A DNA stretch of 64,000 bases, taken from assembly GCA_017302715.1 (NCBI GenBank), contig JAFLCD010000001.1:186001-250000 (forward strand). Direction: 5' to 3'. The stretch comes from Deltaproteobacteria bacterium. GTDB lineage: Bacteria; Bdellovibrionota; UBA2394. This document shows positions 43,377 through 51,363 of this stretch, one piece after another. The notes below the pieces were generated by a model that worked only from the letters and a program-made list of their open reading frames with translations, did no database searches and was not told where the DNA came from. How positions within the stretch are numbered: the first letter of the stretch is position 1; every line of letters begins with the position of its first letter. A program made the translations under genes and the position numbers.

Positions 43377-44230
43377 GCGGACTCTCTTTCGGCCGAGGCT
43401 TCGGTTAAAATATCGTTGATTTGAATCTCGTGATCTTCAGGAAACTCCGATTTTAAAATTCGCAAATCTTTAAATTGAGGATCCATCAAGTTGAGATGTC
43501 TCGCTTCTTTTTTCTCAATTAAAAAAATCTCAGGTCTATCGAGAGTTGAAGTTTCTTGATAGCGAAGCACAACGGCGAGCTCATCATTTGAAAGCTTGAC
43601 GAGACTTCCGACTGGATAAACTCCCATGCACGTGATGAAAGCTTGCAAAACAGTGGGATCAAAAATAGTTCCAAATCCCTGCGCCATAATTTTAAGAGCA
43701 ACATCCGGCAAAACTCTTCGCTGATAAATTCTATCAGTCGTCATCGCATCGAAAGTATCGGCGATCGCAACAATTCTGCTAAAGGGATGCAGATTAAGTT
43801 TTTTCTGAACGATCGGATAACCTTTAAGATCGTATCGTTGATGATGCTCAAAAGCTGCACTCAATCTTCGAAGTCTCTCAAGCGTAACAGTGTGAGTTTC
43901 TGCAAACGAGGTGAGCGCTTCGACGGGATGAGATTGCATAATGGCGAGTTCATCGCCCGAAAATTTTTTCATTTTATTTAAGATGTCGAGAGGCACATGC
44001 AATTTTCCGATATCGTGTAAAAGTGCAGCCCATCCAAGATCAATAATCATTTCGTCGGTGAGGCCCAGCCGCTTTCCAAGCGCAACTGAAAGTCGAGCAA
44101 CATTGAGTGAATGAAGATACGTGTACTCATCGTACTTTCTGACTTTGCTGAGTGCTGCGATCTCGGCTTCGAATAATCTAAAGTCGCAGGTAAAAACGCT
44201 CGAAATATTTTTAATGATGAGCGCTTTCAT
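43373..44230 (-). CDS. HD-GYP domain protein (putative c-di-GMP phosphodiesterase)
   Basis: 285 residues. HD motif in LLHDIGKLHVPLDIL, preceded by HSLNVARLS; the later HHQRYDLKGYP corresponds to HHExxDGxGYP but has Leu in place of the first Gly and Gln for Glu. Metal-binding residues otherwise look present (HSL, HDIGK, SHP, EHH). No sensory domain precedes it. Start and stop overlap both neighbours, giving a three-gene operon. Activity on c-di-GMP is plausible, not certain. Confidence 0.83.
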   Translation of the reverse strand: MKALIIKNISSVFTCDFRLFEAEIAALSKVRKYDEYTYLHSLNVARLSVALGKRLGLTDEMIIDLGWAALLHDIGKLHVPLDILNKMKKFSGDELAIMQSHPVEALTSFAETHTVTLERLRRLSAAFEHHQRYDLKGYPIVQKKLNLHPFSRIVAIADTFDAMTTDRIYQRRVLPDVALKIMAQGFGTIFDPTVLQAFITCMGVYPVGSLVKLSNDELAVVLRYQETSTLDRPEIFLIEKKEARHLNLMDPQFKDLRILKSEFPEDHEIQINDILTEASAERESA

Positions 44231-45447
44231 TTTTTTGATCCCGCAGGTTTGAAATGTTGAAGAAGTTCTTCGATGCGATTTGAAATTTCTACGCTCGCTC
44301 GAGGATGAATCTCTTGTAAAAATGCATAAGTTTCAGAATTTCGATCTTCAGAAAGCGCTGAAACAATTTCTTTTTGGATTGAAATGTCGACAGGCGGTCT
44401 CTTCCAAAAAAAATTTCTCTTTTTGAATAATTTTTTCAACTCCAAAAAAGCTTCTCTTCTCGAACTTCTTAGTAGGGCATGAATCCATCCGTGAATAAGT
44501 TCGAGATCGCGATCTTTACGTTTTAAAGTCTTTAAAAAACTTTCCCGAATGCGCGCGTAATGTTTTTGTCTCCAGTGCGGAGCAAGCCACTGCAAAAGCT
44601 GACGAGTAAATTTTCCTTCATAAGAGAAGCAAATTTCAATTAATTCTTCGGCTTGGTTTTGTGCGCGATAATTCATCAGCTTGATCATCTGCGGACCACC
44701 CACACTGCTTAAATGATTTTCAAGGCAGCGAAGAAGATCAGTGGTGGAGCAGGTTTCAAATAACTTTGCCCATTGAGAAAGCTCTGATCCTTTGGGATCA
44801 TAAGCTGCAAAAATTTGAACCACTCGATCGGTTTGCGACCAAATAGATTTTAAAACTTCTGTGTGATCATTTGCAACTTGCAGCGATTTATCGAGCAAAT
44901 GATTTTGCAGAGAAATACACAGAACATCGGCAACTAAATTTGACCAAATCGTTAAATCTTTCGCTCTCGCTTCTCGATCGTACTCTTTTAAAATTTGTAA
45001 AATCCGGTGAAGAGTTTCTTTGGCAGATTGAGTTTGAATTTCTTCGACAAATCTTCTCGCGGCCTCTTCAGGAATTCCTAATGGGGCTTCCATCGGGGGG
45101 ACGGGACCCAGACTGATTTGAATCTTTTCAACTTGAAGTTCCGCAAATTCACAGCGAATCAAATTAACAGAAAGATTCGAAGATTTTTCATTCCAGAAAT
45201 GATCGGCCGTCGTAAAATTTTCAGGATCTTGAATGAATTCTTGCTCATACTCACTCATTCGCTGAGTCCAAAGATCGAGCACTTCTTTGGCTTGTGGTTC
45301 AAAATAAACTTTCTGACAGCCGATTCCTTTAAGAAATAAAAAAATCGGCCAGTCTTCTGTTAAACTTTGCAAATCGATGCAGACTTGTTGGCCTTCGGCC
45401 CCCAAAAACAAGCTCTCATTCCAGGTCTTTTTTACAGACAGACTCAC
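44227..45447 (-). CDS. Hypothetical protein with helical-repeat C-terminus
   Basis: 406 residues from GTG 45447. The first ~120 residues appear to be alpha/beta; the rest is alpha-helical and resembles HEAT/ARM-type repeats (RRFVEEIQTQ, LLRCLENHLSSVG, RESFLKTLKRK). There is no signal peptide, so it is cytoplasmic. Its stop overlaps the HD-GYP start, suggesting a partner of that protein. Divergent from pyrF, 24 bp away. Confidence 0.68.
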   Translation of the reverse strand: MSLSVKKTWNESLFLGAEGQQVCIDLQSLTEDWPIFLFLKGIGCQKVYFEPQAKEVLDLWTQRMSEYEQEFIQDPENFTTADHFWNEKSSNLSVNLIRCEFAELQVEKIQISLGPVPPMEAPLGIPEEAARRFVEEIQTQSAKETLHRILQILKEYDREARAKDLTIWSNLVADVLCISLQNHLLDKSLQVANDHTEVLKSIWSQTDRVVQIFAAYDPKGSELSQWAKLFETCSTTDLLRCLENHLSSVGGPQMIKLMNYRAQNQAEELIEICFSYEGKFTRQLLQWLAPHWRQKHYARIRESFLKTLKRKDRDLELIHGWIHALLRSSRREAFLELKKLFKKRNFFWKRPPVDISIQKEIVSALSEDRNSETYAFLQEIHPRASVEISNRIEELLQHFKPAGSKK

Positions 45448-45471
45448 CCACTTATTGTATCACCTCAGGTC

Positions 45472-46179
45472 ATGACGCGAAGGCGCCCAAAACACAAAGA
45501 ATGGCCGATAGTTGTAGCTTTAGATGAGTCTTGGTCAGAGTCAAAAATTTGGACAAAAAGACTCAAAGGAAAAGTTTGGGGATTCAAAGTCGGCAGTATT
45601 TTATTTTCAGAAATGGGTCCTAAAGTTGTTCAAAAATTAAAAGCCGAAGGTTTCAGAATTTTTTTAGATTTAAAGTATCACGATATTCCAAATACGGTCG
45701 CGGGAGCCGTACGCCAAGCTTTTGATTTAGGAGCCGATCTTGTCACATTGCATTCATCTGGTGGGCGAGCGATGTGCGAAGCAGCAGCGAAACTTCAGAA
45801 TTCAAAGCAGAGTGTTTTGGCTGTCACTGTCTTAACCAGTTTCGATGAAAAAGATTTAAAAGACCTGGGAATCGATCGCTCACTTCCTAAACAAGTGGAG
45901 TCTTTGGCTTCACTTGCTATCAAATCTGGAGTGCACGGATTGGTTTGTTCTCCACTCGAAGTCGCAAATTTGCGAAAAAAATTTCCGAAAGCCATTTTAG
46001 TGACTCCCGGAATTCGACTTGAAGCGAATGGTACTCAAGATCAAAAACGCACTTCAGGGTTACAAGACACATTTTTAAATGGAGCCTCACTCGCCGTCGT
46101 TGGTCGAGCATTGACGGGCGAAAAAAATTGGAAGGCAGCATGGGAAAAGATCAACTCCTCTTTGGAAGAAATATTTTAA
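45472..46179 (+). CDS. pyrF: Orotidine 5'-phosphate decarboxylase
   Basis: 235 residues from ATG 45472. Motifs VVALDESWSE, GFKVGSILFS, the active-site FLDLKYHDIPNTV (Lys and Asp), VTLHSSGG, LVTPGIR and VVGRALTG. It converts OMP to UMP in pyrimidine synthesis. The frame is open upstream to 45367, but that would overlap the divergent gene and lacks family residues. It overlaps the next gene by 40 bp. Confidence 0.93.
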   Translation: MTRRRPKHKEWPIVVALDESWSESKIWTKRLKGKVWGFKVGSILFSEMGPKVVQKLKAEGFRIFLDLKYHDIPNTVAGAVRQAFDLGADLVTLHSSGGRAMCEAAAKLQNSKQSVLAVTVLTSFDEKDLKDLGIDRSLPKQVESLASLAIKSGVHGLVCSPLEVANLRKKFPKAILVTPGIRLEANGTQDQKRTSGLQDTFLNGASLAVVGRALTGEKNWKAAWEKINSSLEEIF

Positions 46180-46859
46180 AAGAAGCTCTGTCGGTACGCG
46201 CAGAAATTTCTAAAATTTATTTTGAAAACGAATCATCACTCGCGTTTGCAAAAGATTTACTGCAATCGTTTAAATTAAAAAAATCCCCAGAGATGAAACA
46301 CGGAATTCCCGGCGAAATTTCTAAGCTCGGTCATCAAGGAATTGCTTTTTCGACGCCTCATCAGTTTTACGAGATGAATTGGAATATTGAAAAAGATTCG
46401 TATCCTTTTATTTTGCTCTGTAACCATATCGAAGATGTGCAAAATCTTGGGGCTATCACTCGGTCCGCAGCCGCTTTTGGAGTGAATATGATTGTGCACG
46501 AAGAGCGAAGATCCGTTCGCGTAAATGCTGCCGCTGTAAAAATTTCTGCGGGCCAAGCTTTTCGAATGAAATTTTTAGAAGTCGCAAACCTCACTCCACT
46601 TTGTAAAAAACTTACTGATGCCGGCTATTCGGTTATTGGCTTGGATGCAGGCGAAAACTGTACGGATCTTTTCGATTGGAATCCAAGATTTCCGTTAGCG
46701 CTCGTTATTGGCTCTGAATCTTCAGGCATCTCGAAGCCCGTTCAAGGCCAGCTTGAAAGCCTCGTAAAAATCCCCATGCGCGCTGAAGTAGAATCGATGA
46801 ATGCGGCCAATGCTGCATCAGTTGCAATGGCCTGGGTTTTTAAGTTTTTGAAGAATTAA
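46140..46859 (+). CDS. SpoU/TrmH-family rRNA 2'-O-methyltransferase (RlmB-like)
   Basis: 239 residues from ATG 46140 (GGAAGG upstream; the stretch overlaps pyrF by 40 bp). N-terminal substrate-binding domain (FGRNILKEALS), then the SPOUT knot: DVQNLGAITRSAAAFGV, IGSESSGISKPV and PMRAEVESMNAANAASVA. RlmB methylates G2251 of 23S rRNA; other TrmH-type targets are possible. Its stop overlaps the convergent gene by 4 bp. Confidence 0.88.
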   Translation: MGKDQLLFGRNILKEALSVRAEISKIYFENESSLAFAKDLLQSFKLKKSPEMKHGIPGEISKLGHQGIAFSTPHQFYEMNWNIEKDSYPFILLCNHIEDVQNLGAITRSAAAFGVNMIVHEERRSVRVNAAAVKISAGQAFRMKFLEVANLTPLCKKLTDAGYSVIGLDAGENCTDLFDWNPRFPLALVIGSESSGISKPVQGQLESLVKIPMRAEVESMNAANAASVAMAWVFKFLKN

Positions 46860-47857
46860 AAACTTTGCCCATATTTGCTGCTGTAGCGACCTTCTTGTAG
46901 CGAAAAATTTCCGACAGGTTTTTTCTCAGTCACTGCCTTTTTCTGAGCAGCTTCTTCTGCAGCCCTTTGTTCAATAGCTTTTTGTTCGATTTTATTTTTC
47001 GCCTGTGAAAATTCAGAAATGGCTCGATCAAAATTTTTACTTTCAAACTTTTTTAAGTTTTGCAGATTGAATTTTCTAACCATCGTCTCGCCATTACGAT
47101 CAATCCACGCATTATATGAATCAACGACATTTTCAGTGCCTTTATAGTTAAGAGTATATTTTAAAGTGTCGTTTTGATTATCGAAATTTGGATCTGGAAT
47201 AATAGAAGTTGTTTCAGGATCTGCACATCGTCTCATAAAAGTTCCGATATTATGTGATACGTTTTCGACAGTCTCCACAGTTGCATAAGTTACAGTCGTC
47301 AGTGCTCCCGCTCCATAGATTAACGACTGATTAAGAAGGTGAAGGGACCACTCTCCGGCGCCTGGCACATTCAAGATATCATTCTGAACAGCATGAATAT
47401 CTCGCTGGCTGACGTATGCCCAGTTAGCAGTCGTTTTGTCTTGAATTAAAAAACCATCTTCATAAGCGACAGCTAAAAAAGTTTTGCCATCAGTAATATC
47501 AGAAGCTTTATTTATAAAAAGAGAATGATCTTTTAAGCCCTGAAGACTTGCATCGTTTTTATCTAAAGCAATTTTGATCGTCATTTCATTATTTTTAAGG
47601 AGGCCTTTGGTGATCTGAACTTTTTTCGTTCGTTTAAGGTAAGAAGCCAATTCAGAATTTTCAGTAAAATTATTTGAGATCAGAATCAGGTTGCCCTCTT
47701 TCAACTTTTCCTCTGCCAGAGCATGAGTTCCTACGAGTGGTGCTGATTTTGGAATTTCATTCACCATCTCCATGCGACCTTGAGCTTTTAAATTTTGCGG
47801 CTGGATAAAAAGACCAAAGCCTAAGGTTAAAAAAATATACGTTTTCAAATGGGTCAT
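46856..47857 (-). CDS. Exported protein under a sigma-54-type promoter
   Basis: 333 residues from ATG 47857 with AAGGAG at 8 bp. A signal peptide (MTHLKTYIFLTLGFGLFIQ) is followed by a soluble domain and an Ala/Gln/Lys-rich coiled C-terminus (KIEQKAIEQRAAEEAAQKK). Function unknown. A -24/-12 element lies 13-26 bp upstream of the predicted start of transcription, so expression probably depends on an NtrC-type activator. Confidence 0.78.
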   Translation of the reverse strand: MTHLKTYIFLTLGFGLFIQPQNLKAQGRMEMVNEIPKSAPLVGTHALAEEKLKEGNLILISNNFTENSELASYLKRTKKVQITKGLLKNNEMTIKIALDKNDASLQGLKDHSLFINKASDITDGKTFLAVAYEDGFLIQDKTTANWAYVSQRDIHAVQNDILNVPGAGEWSLHLLNQSLIYGAGALTTVTYATVETVENVSHNIGTFMRRCADPETTSIIPDPNFDNQNDTLKYTLNYKGTENVVDSYNAWIDRNGETMVRKFNLQNLKKFESKNFDRAISEFSQAKNKIEQKAIEQRAAEEAAQKKAVTEKKPVGNFSLQEGRYSSKYGQSF

Positions 47858-47879
47858 GAGATTCTCCTTAAGCAAAATT

Positions 47880-47895
47880 TTGCAAGATCCATGCC
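47880..47895 (-). promoter_or_regulatory. Sigma-54-type promoter of the exported-protein gene
   Basis: On the - strand AGGCATGGATCTTGC, followed by AA. GG and GC are separated by exactly 10 nt. The predicted start near 47871 leaves a ~13-nt leader holding the AAGGAG ribosome site. The first T of the consensus (TGGC) is A here. Confidence 0.6.
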
Positions 47896-48085
47896 TAAGA
47901 CCCGTTAAAACTAATTTTCTAATTTGCTTTAAATTTCAAAGGTTTAATGAAAGCGCTTTATGGGCCTAAGCTGGCAATCAGCTTCCTCGGTGAGATACGA
48001 ATGTCTCAGCAAATGAACTGCACAATTTCCACACAAGCACTTGCCGAACTGCAAACTTCAGTGGAATATTGCTTTGGTTTTTGAT

Positions 48086-48158
48086 GCTGGTGTAGCTCAG
48101 CTGGTAGAGCAACTGATTTGTAATCAGTAGGTCGCGGGTTCGACTCCCATCACCAGCT
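48086..48158 (+). tRNA. tRNA-Thr (anticodon TGT)
   Basis: 73-nt cloverleaf: acceptor GCTGGTG/CACCAGC, D-arm GCTC/GAGC, anticodon stem ACTGA/TCAGT with loop TTTGTAA (TGT, reads ACA). The T-stem GCGGG/CCCAT has one mismatch (C-A). CCA is not encoded; a run of T follows. Confidence 0.94.
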
Positions 48159-48195
48159 TTTTTTATGCGAGAGTAGAATCTTGATTTAAGTCTCA

Positions 48196-48298
48196 TTTTT
48201 CACTGAGATGAGGCGTCTCGAGGAGCGCAGCGGTTGAGCTGGCCTTTAATGGCCGCGAAATCCGAGCACCGAAGAGCAACGAAATATTCAGTGAAAAA
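48196..48298 (+). repeat. Structured tRNA-adjacent element C (103 bp)
   Basis: Perfect closing arms TTTTTCACTGA (48196-48206) and TCAGTGAAAAA (48288-48298). A central hairpin GGCC-TTTAAT-GGCC (48241-48254) sits at the exact midpoint, between GA-rich arms (GAGGAGCGCAGCGG, GAGCACCGAAGAGC). It ends 2 nt before tRNA-Gly. Architecture matches elements at 14332 and 14521 although the stem sequences differ. Confidence 0.65.
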
Positions 48299-48300
48299 GT

Positions 48301-48375
48301 GCGGGAGTAGCACAGTGGTAGTGCGTCTGCCTTCCAAGCAGAAGGTCGAGGGTTCGATCCCCTTCTCCCGCTCCA
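48301..48375 (+). tRNA. tRNA-Gly (anticodon TCC)
   Basis: 75 nt including encoded CCA: acceptor GCGGGAG/CTCCCGC, D-arm GCAC/GTGC, anticodon stem TCTGC/GCAGA with loop CTTCCAA (TCC, reads GGA), T-arm GAGGG/CCCTT. It begins 2 nt after element C. Confidence 0.96.
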
Positions 48376-48384
48376 ATTCTCTAA

Positions 48385-49380
48385 TTAAAATCTAAATTTT
48401 TCTTCTTTTTCCACGGCTGGTTTTTGATCGAGAGGCTTTGCATCAAGCTTTTTGGCCTCCTTTAATTGATTCATCATTTCCTTCTGAGTCTTAAGAAGTT
48501 CAGCATTATTTTTAACATTCTTTTCTGACCATTCCGAATGTCTTGCTAATAATTTTTCAAAAATATTTTCTAACTTTTCCAATTTATCAATGGCATCTTT
48601 AATTTCTTCTTTTTTGTCGTTTAAATTTTCATCCAATTCTGCCGCTTTAAATAAATCCTTAATATTTTTACATTGAGTTAAAAAATCAGAACCCATCTCG
48701 TGAAATGCAGCATCATAAATAATAACATCTGTAAGTGGCAGGTTAAACGCTTTGTACCCCTCAAGAATAATTTGAAAACTTTTCAATTTTTGTAGATCTA
48801 TCAATCCCATTGAAAGAATCGCTGAGATCAATGAATCTATAGTTGCGCGCAAAACTTCGTCGCTAGCTTTCTTTTTACTTTCTTCATCATTTGCAGCTTT
48901 TAATTTGGCAGCCGCAACTAAGAGAGCTTGGGTGCGTTCGTTTTCTACTAAAATGACGGGAATGCTGCCTGCAAATTCGATACCTTCTTCTATAGCTAAT
49001 TTGGGCAAAGACAATTTTTGGCCTAAAAGATGACGGACATAGTCGGCTCTCAAATCCACCAATTGCATATCAGTAGAAAGAAAAATCAGATTTTTATTTT
49101 CTTTTACGATCTCAGCAATATCTGAAAGTTCTAAATATTTTTGGATTTTAGGACTCACAACAAAGTCAGCACCCTCCAAAGTTCGATACATTGTTTTAGT
49201 TTTGGACGTTGAGCTTAAAATGATTTGTGCCTCTTCATTTTTTTGCCATTCCTTTAAAAATTCATCTTTTGTTGTGGAATTAAGAATCTCAAGATCTTTA
49301 GCAGCAAGGGCATCATTCTCTTGTGCAAAGATATTTTGGCTTAAGGCTAAGGAAAAAATAAGGCTAAGTATGGCTTTCAA
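48385..49380 (-). CDS. Exported coiled-coil protein, unknown
   Basis: 331 residues from TTG 49380 with GAGGAG at 7 bp. Signal peptide MKAILSLIFSLALSQNIFAQ. Residues ~60-230 form an alpha/beta region (LAIEEGIEFAGSIPVILVENERTQALLV). The C-terminal ~100 residues are Lys/Glu-rich and coiled coil. 31 bp from the beta-barrel gene upstream, so probably an operon. Function unknown. Confidence 0.76.
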   Translation of the reverse strand: MKAILSLIFSLALSQNIFAQENDALAAKDLEILNSTTKDEFLKEWQKNEEAQIILSSTSKTKTMYRTLEGADFVVSPKIQKYLELSDIAEIVKENKNLIFLSTDMQLVDLRADYVRHLLGQKLSLPKLAIEEGIEFAGSIPVILVENERTQALLVAAAKLKAANDEESKKKASDEVLRATIDSLISAILSMGLIDLQKLKSFQIILEGYKAFNLPLTDVIIYDAAFHEMGSDFLTQCKNIKDLFKAAELDENLNDKKEEIKDAIDKLEKLENIFEKLLARHSEWSEKNVKNNAELLKTQKEMMNQLKEAKKLDAKPLDQKPAVEKEEKFRF

Positions 49381-49411
49381 GGTTCACTCCTCATTGTTTG
49401 GTTGTTAAAAA

Positions 49412-49915
49412 CTAAATATCCACTCGAATTCCTGGCGTAAAGAAGTTCAGGACATAATTTGATCCAGCGATTACTTCTAGCCAAAGCGATCTATAAATTC
49501 TCACCGACGCAGAACCCGTCGCCATCAGCATGGGAGCCACTTCGAATGTCTGATTTTTATAAGACAAGGGAAATCTCATTTCAGCCATGCTTTCGCGCAT
49601 ATAGGCTCCGCCCACAAGTCCAAGCGTAAAATGCCGTTTCCAAAAATCCATTTTTGGTCCGAACATCAGTCCGCCAGAATTTTGATTCACTGAATTTTTA
49701 AAATAAATTCCTGTCAGCTGAAAATATTGTGAGCGATAAGTGAGGCCAATTCCTTTGTGAAAAGTCGCTCGGCCTTCGCCATCGAGAGTGGTTCCACGTT
49801 TGCGAATATTTTTCAGATCTTCTTTCGAGGCCATCCCGTGATAAGTGAATGCAACGGGTTCAACCGTCAAACTACTCATAGAAATTAGAGCGGAACAAAT
49901 ACCCACAAACAACAT
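49412..49915 (-). CDS. Small outer membrane beta-barrel-like protein
   Basis: 167 residues. A hydrophobic N-terminus (MLFVGICSALISMSSLTV) serves as signal. The mature part alternates polar and hydrophobic residues with aromatic girdle positions (FTYHGM, YRSQYFQLTGIYF, MLMATGSASVRIYRSLWLEVIAGSNYV) and ends in ...RVDI, consistent with a small barrel. The final residue is not the usual Phe, so assignment is tentative. Confidence 0.65.
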   Translation of the reverse strand: MLFVGICSALISMSSLTVEPVAFTYHGMASKEDLKNIRKRGTTLDGEGRATFHKGIGLTYRSQYFQLTGIYFKNSVNQNSGGLMFGPKMDFWKRHFTLGLVGGAYMRESMAEMRFPLSYKNQTFEVAPMLMATGSASVRIYRSLWLEVIAGSNYVLNFFTPGIRVDI

Positions 49916-49979
49916 GGAGGCGCGACCTTTCGTTGTCGCGTTTTATAGCTTCAAATTCTAATGCGCACAATGGGGGTGA

Positions 49980-50582
49980 CTATTGAGTGCCGCCAAGTGA
50001 TTTAGGTACGTTTCTGCAGGTGGAGCTAGGAAAAGGCAGCAAGATCGCTCCCGTTAATTTAGCTTTAACGGCTAAGACCTTCTCTCGATCGAGATGGCCC
50101 ATTTTGCTGTAAGCCTGGCGGGCTTCTAGATAACTCAATAAAATTTCCTGATGGTTTCTTACAATTTTATCAACAACTTCTGGATCAGTATCTTGTACGT
50201 AGCGATCGATATTGAAATTTTTCATGGCAGATGCCCCGCGACCAGATGCCACGTCATGAATGACGCTTTTAATTTTGTGTTGTGTATCCATAATGGACCA
50301 AACACGTTTCTGAAGGGCAGTCTCATCTAAAAGTGCATCGATTACTCGATCTCGGCAGAGATCTTCGGTGCGTTCCTCAGGCTTTAACTTTTCAAAAATT
50401 TCGACAAATAAGAAGAGAGGATTAAGGGCATCAACCACATCTTTTTTTGTTTTTATCATTTCTCTTAAAGCCGGCAAATCAGGCTGATCTCTTGAAAACG
50501 TCCATAGGTCGAGGAAGTCATCTGCATGTAAAAGGGGCGTAAATCCCATACAAATGGCCATACTGAGCATAAATTTTCTCAA
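49980..50582 (-). CDS. Exported hypothetical protein
   Basis: 200 residues if it starts at TTG 50582, which has GGAAGGGG at 7 bp and gives the signal peptide MRKFMLSMAICMGFTPLLHA. ATG 50621 or 50570 are alternatives. The frame remains open up to 50822, but that part is the antisense of tRNA-Tyr and not real. The mature domain (~180 residues) is helical, with a Cys pair possible. Function unknown; the terminator was not seen. Confidence 0.7.
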   Translation of the reverse strand: MRKFMLSMAICMGFTPLLHADDFLDLWTFSRDQPDLPALREMIKTKKDVVDALNPLFLFVEIFEKLKPEERTEDLCRDRVIDALLDETALQKRVWSIMDTQHKIKSVIHDVASGRGASAMKNFNIDRYVQDTDPEVVDKIVRNHQEILLSYLEARQAYSKMGHLDREKVLAVKAKLTGAILLPFPSSTCRNVPKSLGGTQ

Positions 50583-50695
50583 GGATTTACCCCTTCCACC
50601 CAAGACATGCTTTGAACTCATAGCAAATTTTTCTGTGATCTTCCAGTTTTCCAGAATCTGGGCACCCCAAAATGCGTTTTTTACGCTTTCATCAC

Positions 50696-50725
50696 ATGAC
50701 AAGTCGAAATCCTCATGGCTATGTT
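50696..50725 (+). promoter_or_regulatory. Possible sigma-70 promoter for tRNA-Tyr and the downstream block
   Basis: ATGACA (50696-50701), 18-bp spacer, TATGTT (50720-50725). The predicted start near 50732 lies 17 bp before tRNA-Tyr. The match is moderate. Confidence 0.4.
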
Positions 50726-50748
50726 TTGTGCTTGCCGAAGAAACTTTG

Positions 50749-50834
50749 GGAGAGGTACCGAAGTGGCCAACCGGGGCAGACTGTAAATCTGTTGGCGCAA
50801 GCCTTCGATGGTTCGAATCCATCCCTCTCCACCA
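50749..50834 (+). tRNA. tRNA-Tyr (anticodon GTA)
   Basis: 86 nt with a long variable arm and encoded CCA: acceptor GGAGAGG/CCTCTCC, anticodon loop CTGTAAA (GTA), variable arm TTGGCGCAAGCC, T-arm GATGG/CCATC. Type II tRNA with this anticodon is tRNA-Tyr. Confidence 0.96.
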
Positions 50835-50865
50835 GTTTTATTTTATTCTGCAAAGAATAGCAGGC

Positions 50866-50941
50866 GCCCACGTAGCTCAGTTGGTAGAGCACATCCTTGG
50901 TAAGGATGAGGTCATCGGTTCGATCCCGATCGTGGGCTCCA
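50866..50941 (+). tRNA. tRNA-Thr (anticodon GGT)
   Basis: 76 nt with encoded CCA: acceptor GCCCACG/CGTGGGC, D-arm GCTC/GAGC, anticodon stem CATCC/GGATG with loop TTGGTAA (GGT), T-arm ATCGG/CCGAT. It is followed directly by rpmG; tuf, often next, is missing. Confidence 0.97.
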
Positions 50942-50973
50942 GTTAATTGGTTTGAAAACGAAAGGAAAATAAA

Positions 50974-51126
50974 ATGAGAGATATTATCGGATTAGAATGT
51001 ACGACATGTAAGCGAAAAAATTATACGACGACCAAGAATCGAAAGACGGTCACCGAAAAATTGCATTTGAAAAAATATTGCCGCTCATGCCGTAAACATA
51101 TCGATCACAAAGAAGTTAAAGTTTAA
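50974..51126 (+). CDS. rpmG: 50S ribosomal protein L33
   Basis: 50 residues. It contains two CxxC pairs (Cys9/12 and Cys36/39), so it is the zinc-binding form of L33, and has the typical NYTTTKNRK segment. AAAGGAAAAT precedes ATG 50974. It sits between tRNA-Thr and tRNA-Trp in the usual order upstream of secE, and likely shares their transcript. Confidence 0.95.
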   Translation: MRDIIGLECTTCKRKNYTTTKNRKTVTEKLHLKKYCRSCRKHIDHKEVKV

Positions 51127-51131
51127 GGCGT

Positions 51132-51207
51132 AGGTCAGTAGCTCAGTTGGTAGAGCATCGGTCTCCAAAACCGAGGGTCGAGGGTTCAAGTCCTTCCTGA
51201 CCTGCCA
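51132..51207 (+). tRNA. tRNA-Trp (anticodon CCA)
   Basis: 76 nt with encoded CCA: acceptor AGGTCAG/CTGACCT, D-arm GCTC/GAGC, anticodon stem TCGGT/ACCGA with loop CTCCAAA (CCA), T-arm GAGGG/CCTTC. It begins 5 bp after the rpmG stop. Confidence 0.97.
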
Positions 51208-51271
51208 TTTTGAACTTAAATTCCCCTCTTTTTTTGTTGATCTATATATAAGCTTCAAGTCAAATCGCCCC

Positions 51272-51293
51272 TGATCGTCGCTTCTAACGATCA
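51272..51293 (+). other. Hairpin between tRNA-Trp and secE
   Basis: TGATCGT / ACGATCA (7 bp, perfect) around an 8-nt loop. The tail is only weakly U-rich (ATTAATTTG), so it may be a processing or attenuation structure rather than a strong terminator. Confidence 0.4.
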
Positions 51294-51363
51294 ATTAATT
51301 TGTAGTAAATTTTTGGGCATCGCCACTGGTCGCGGTTGCAACCTGATTAAGGAGTTTTGGTTC

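Noticed and set aside
50583-50822. Upstream extension of the - strand gene at 49980, starting MDSNHRRLAPTDL...
   Set aside because: This stretch is the antisense translation of tRNA-Tyr, a common artefact; a signal peptide with a ribosome site begins at 50582.
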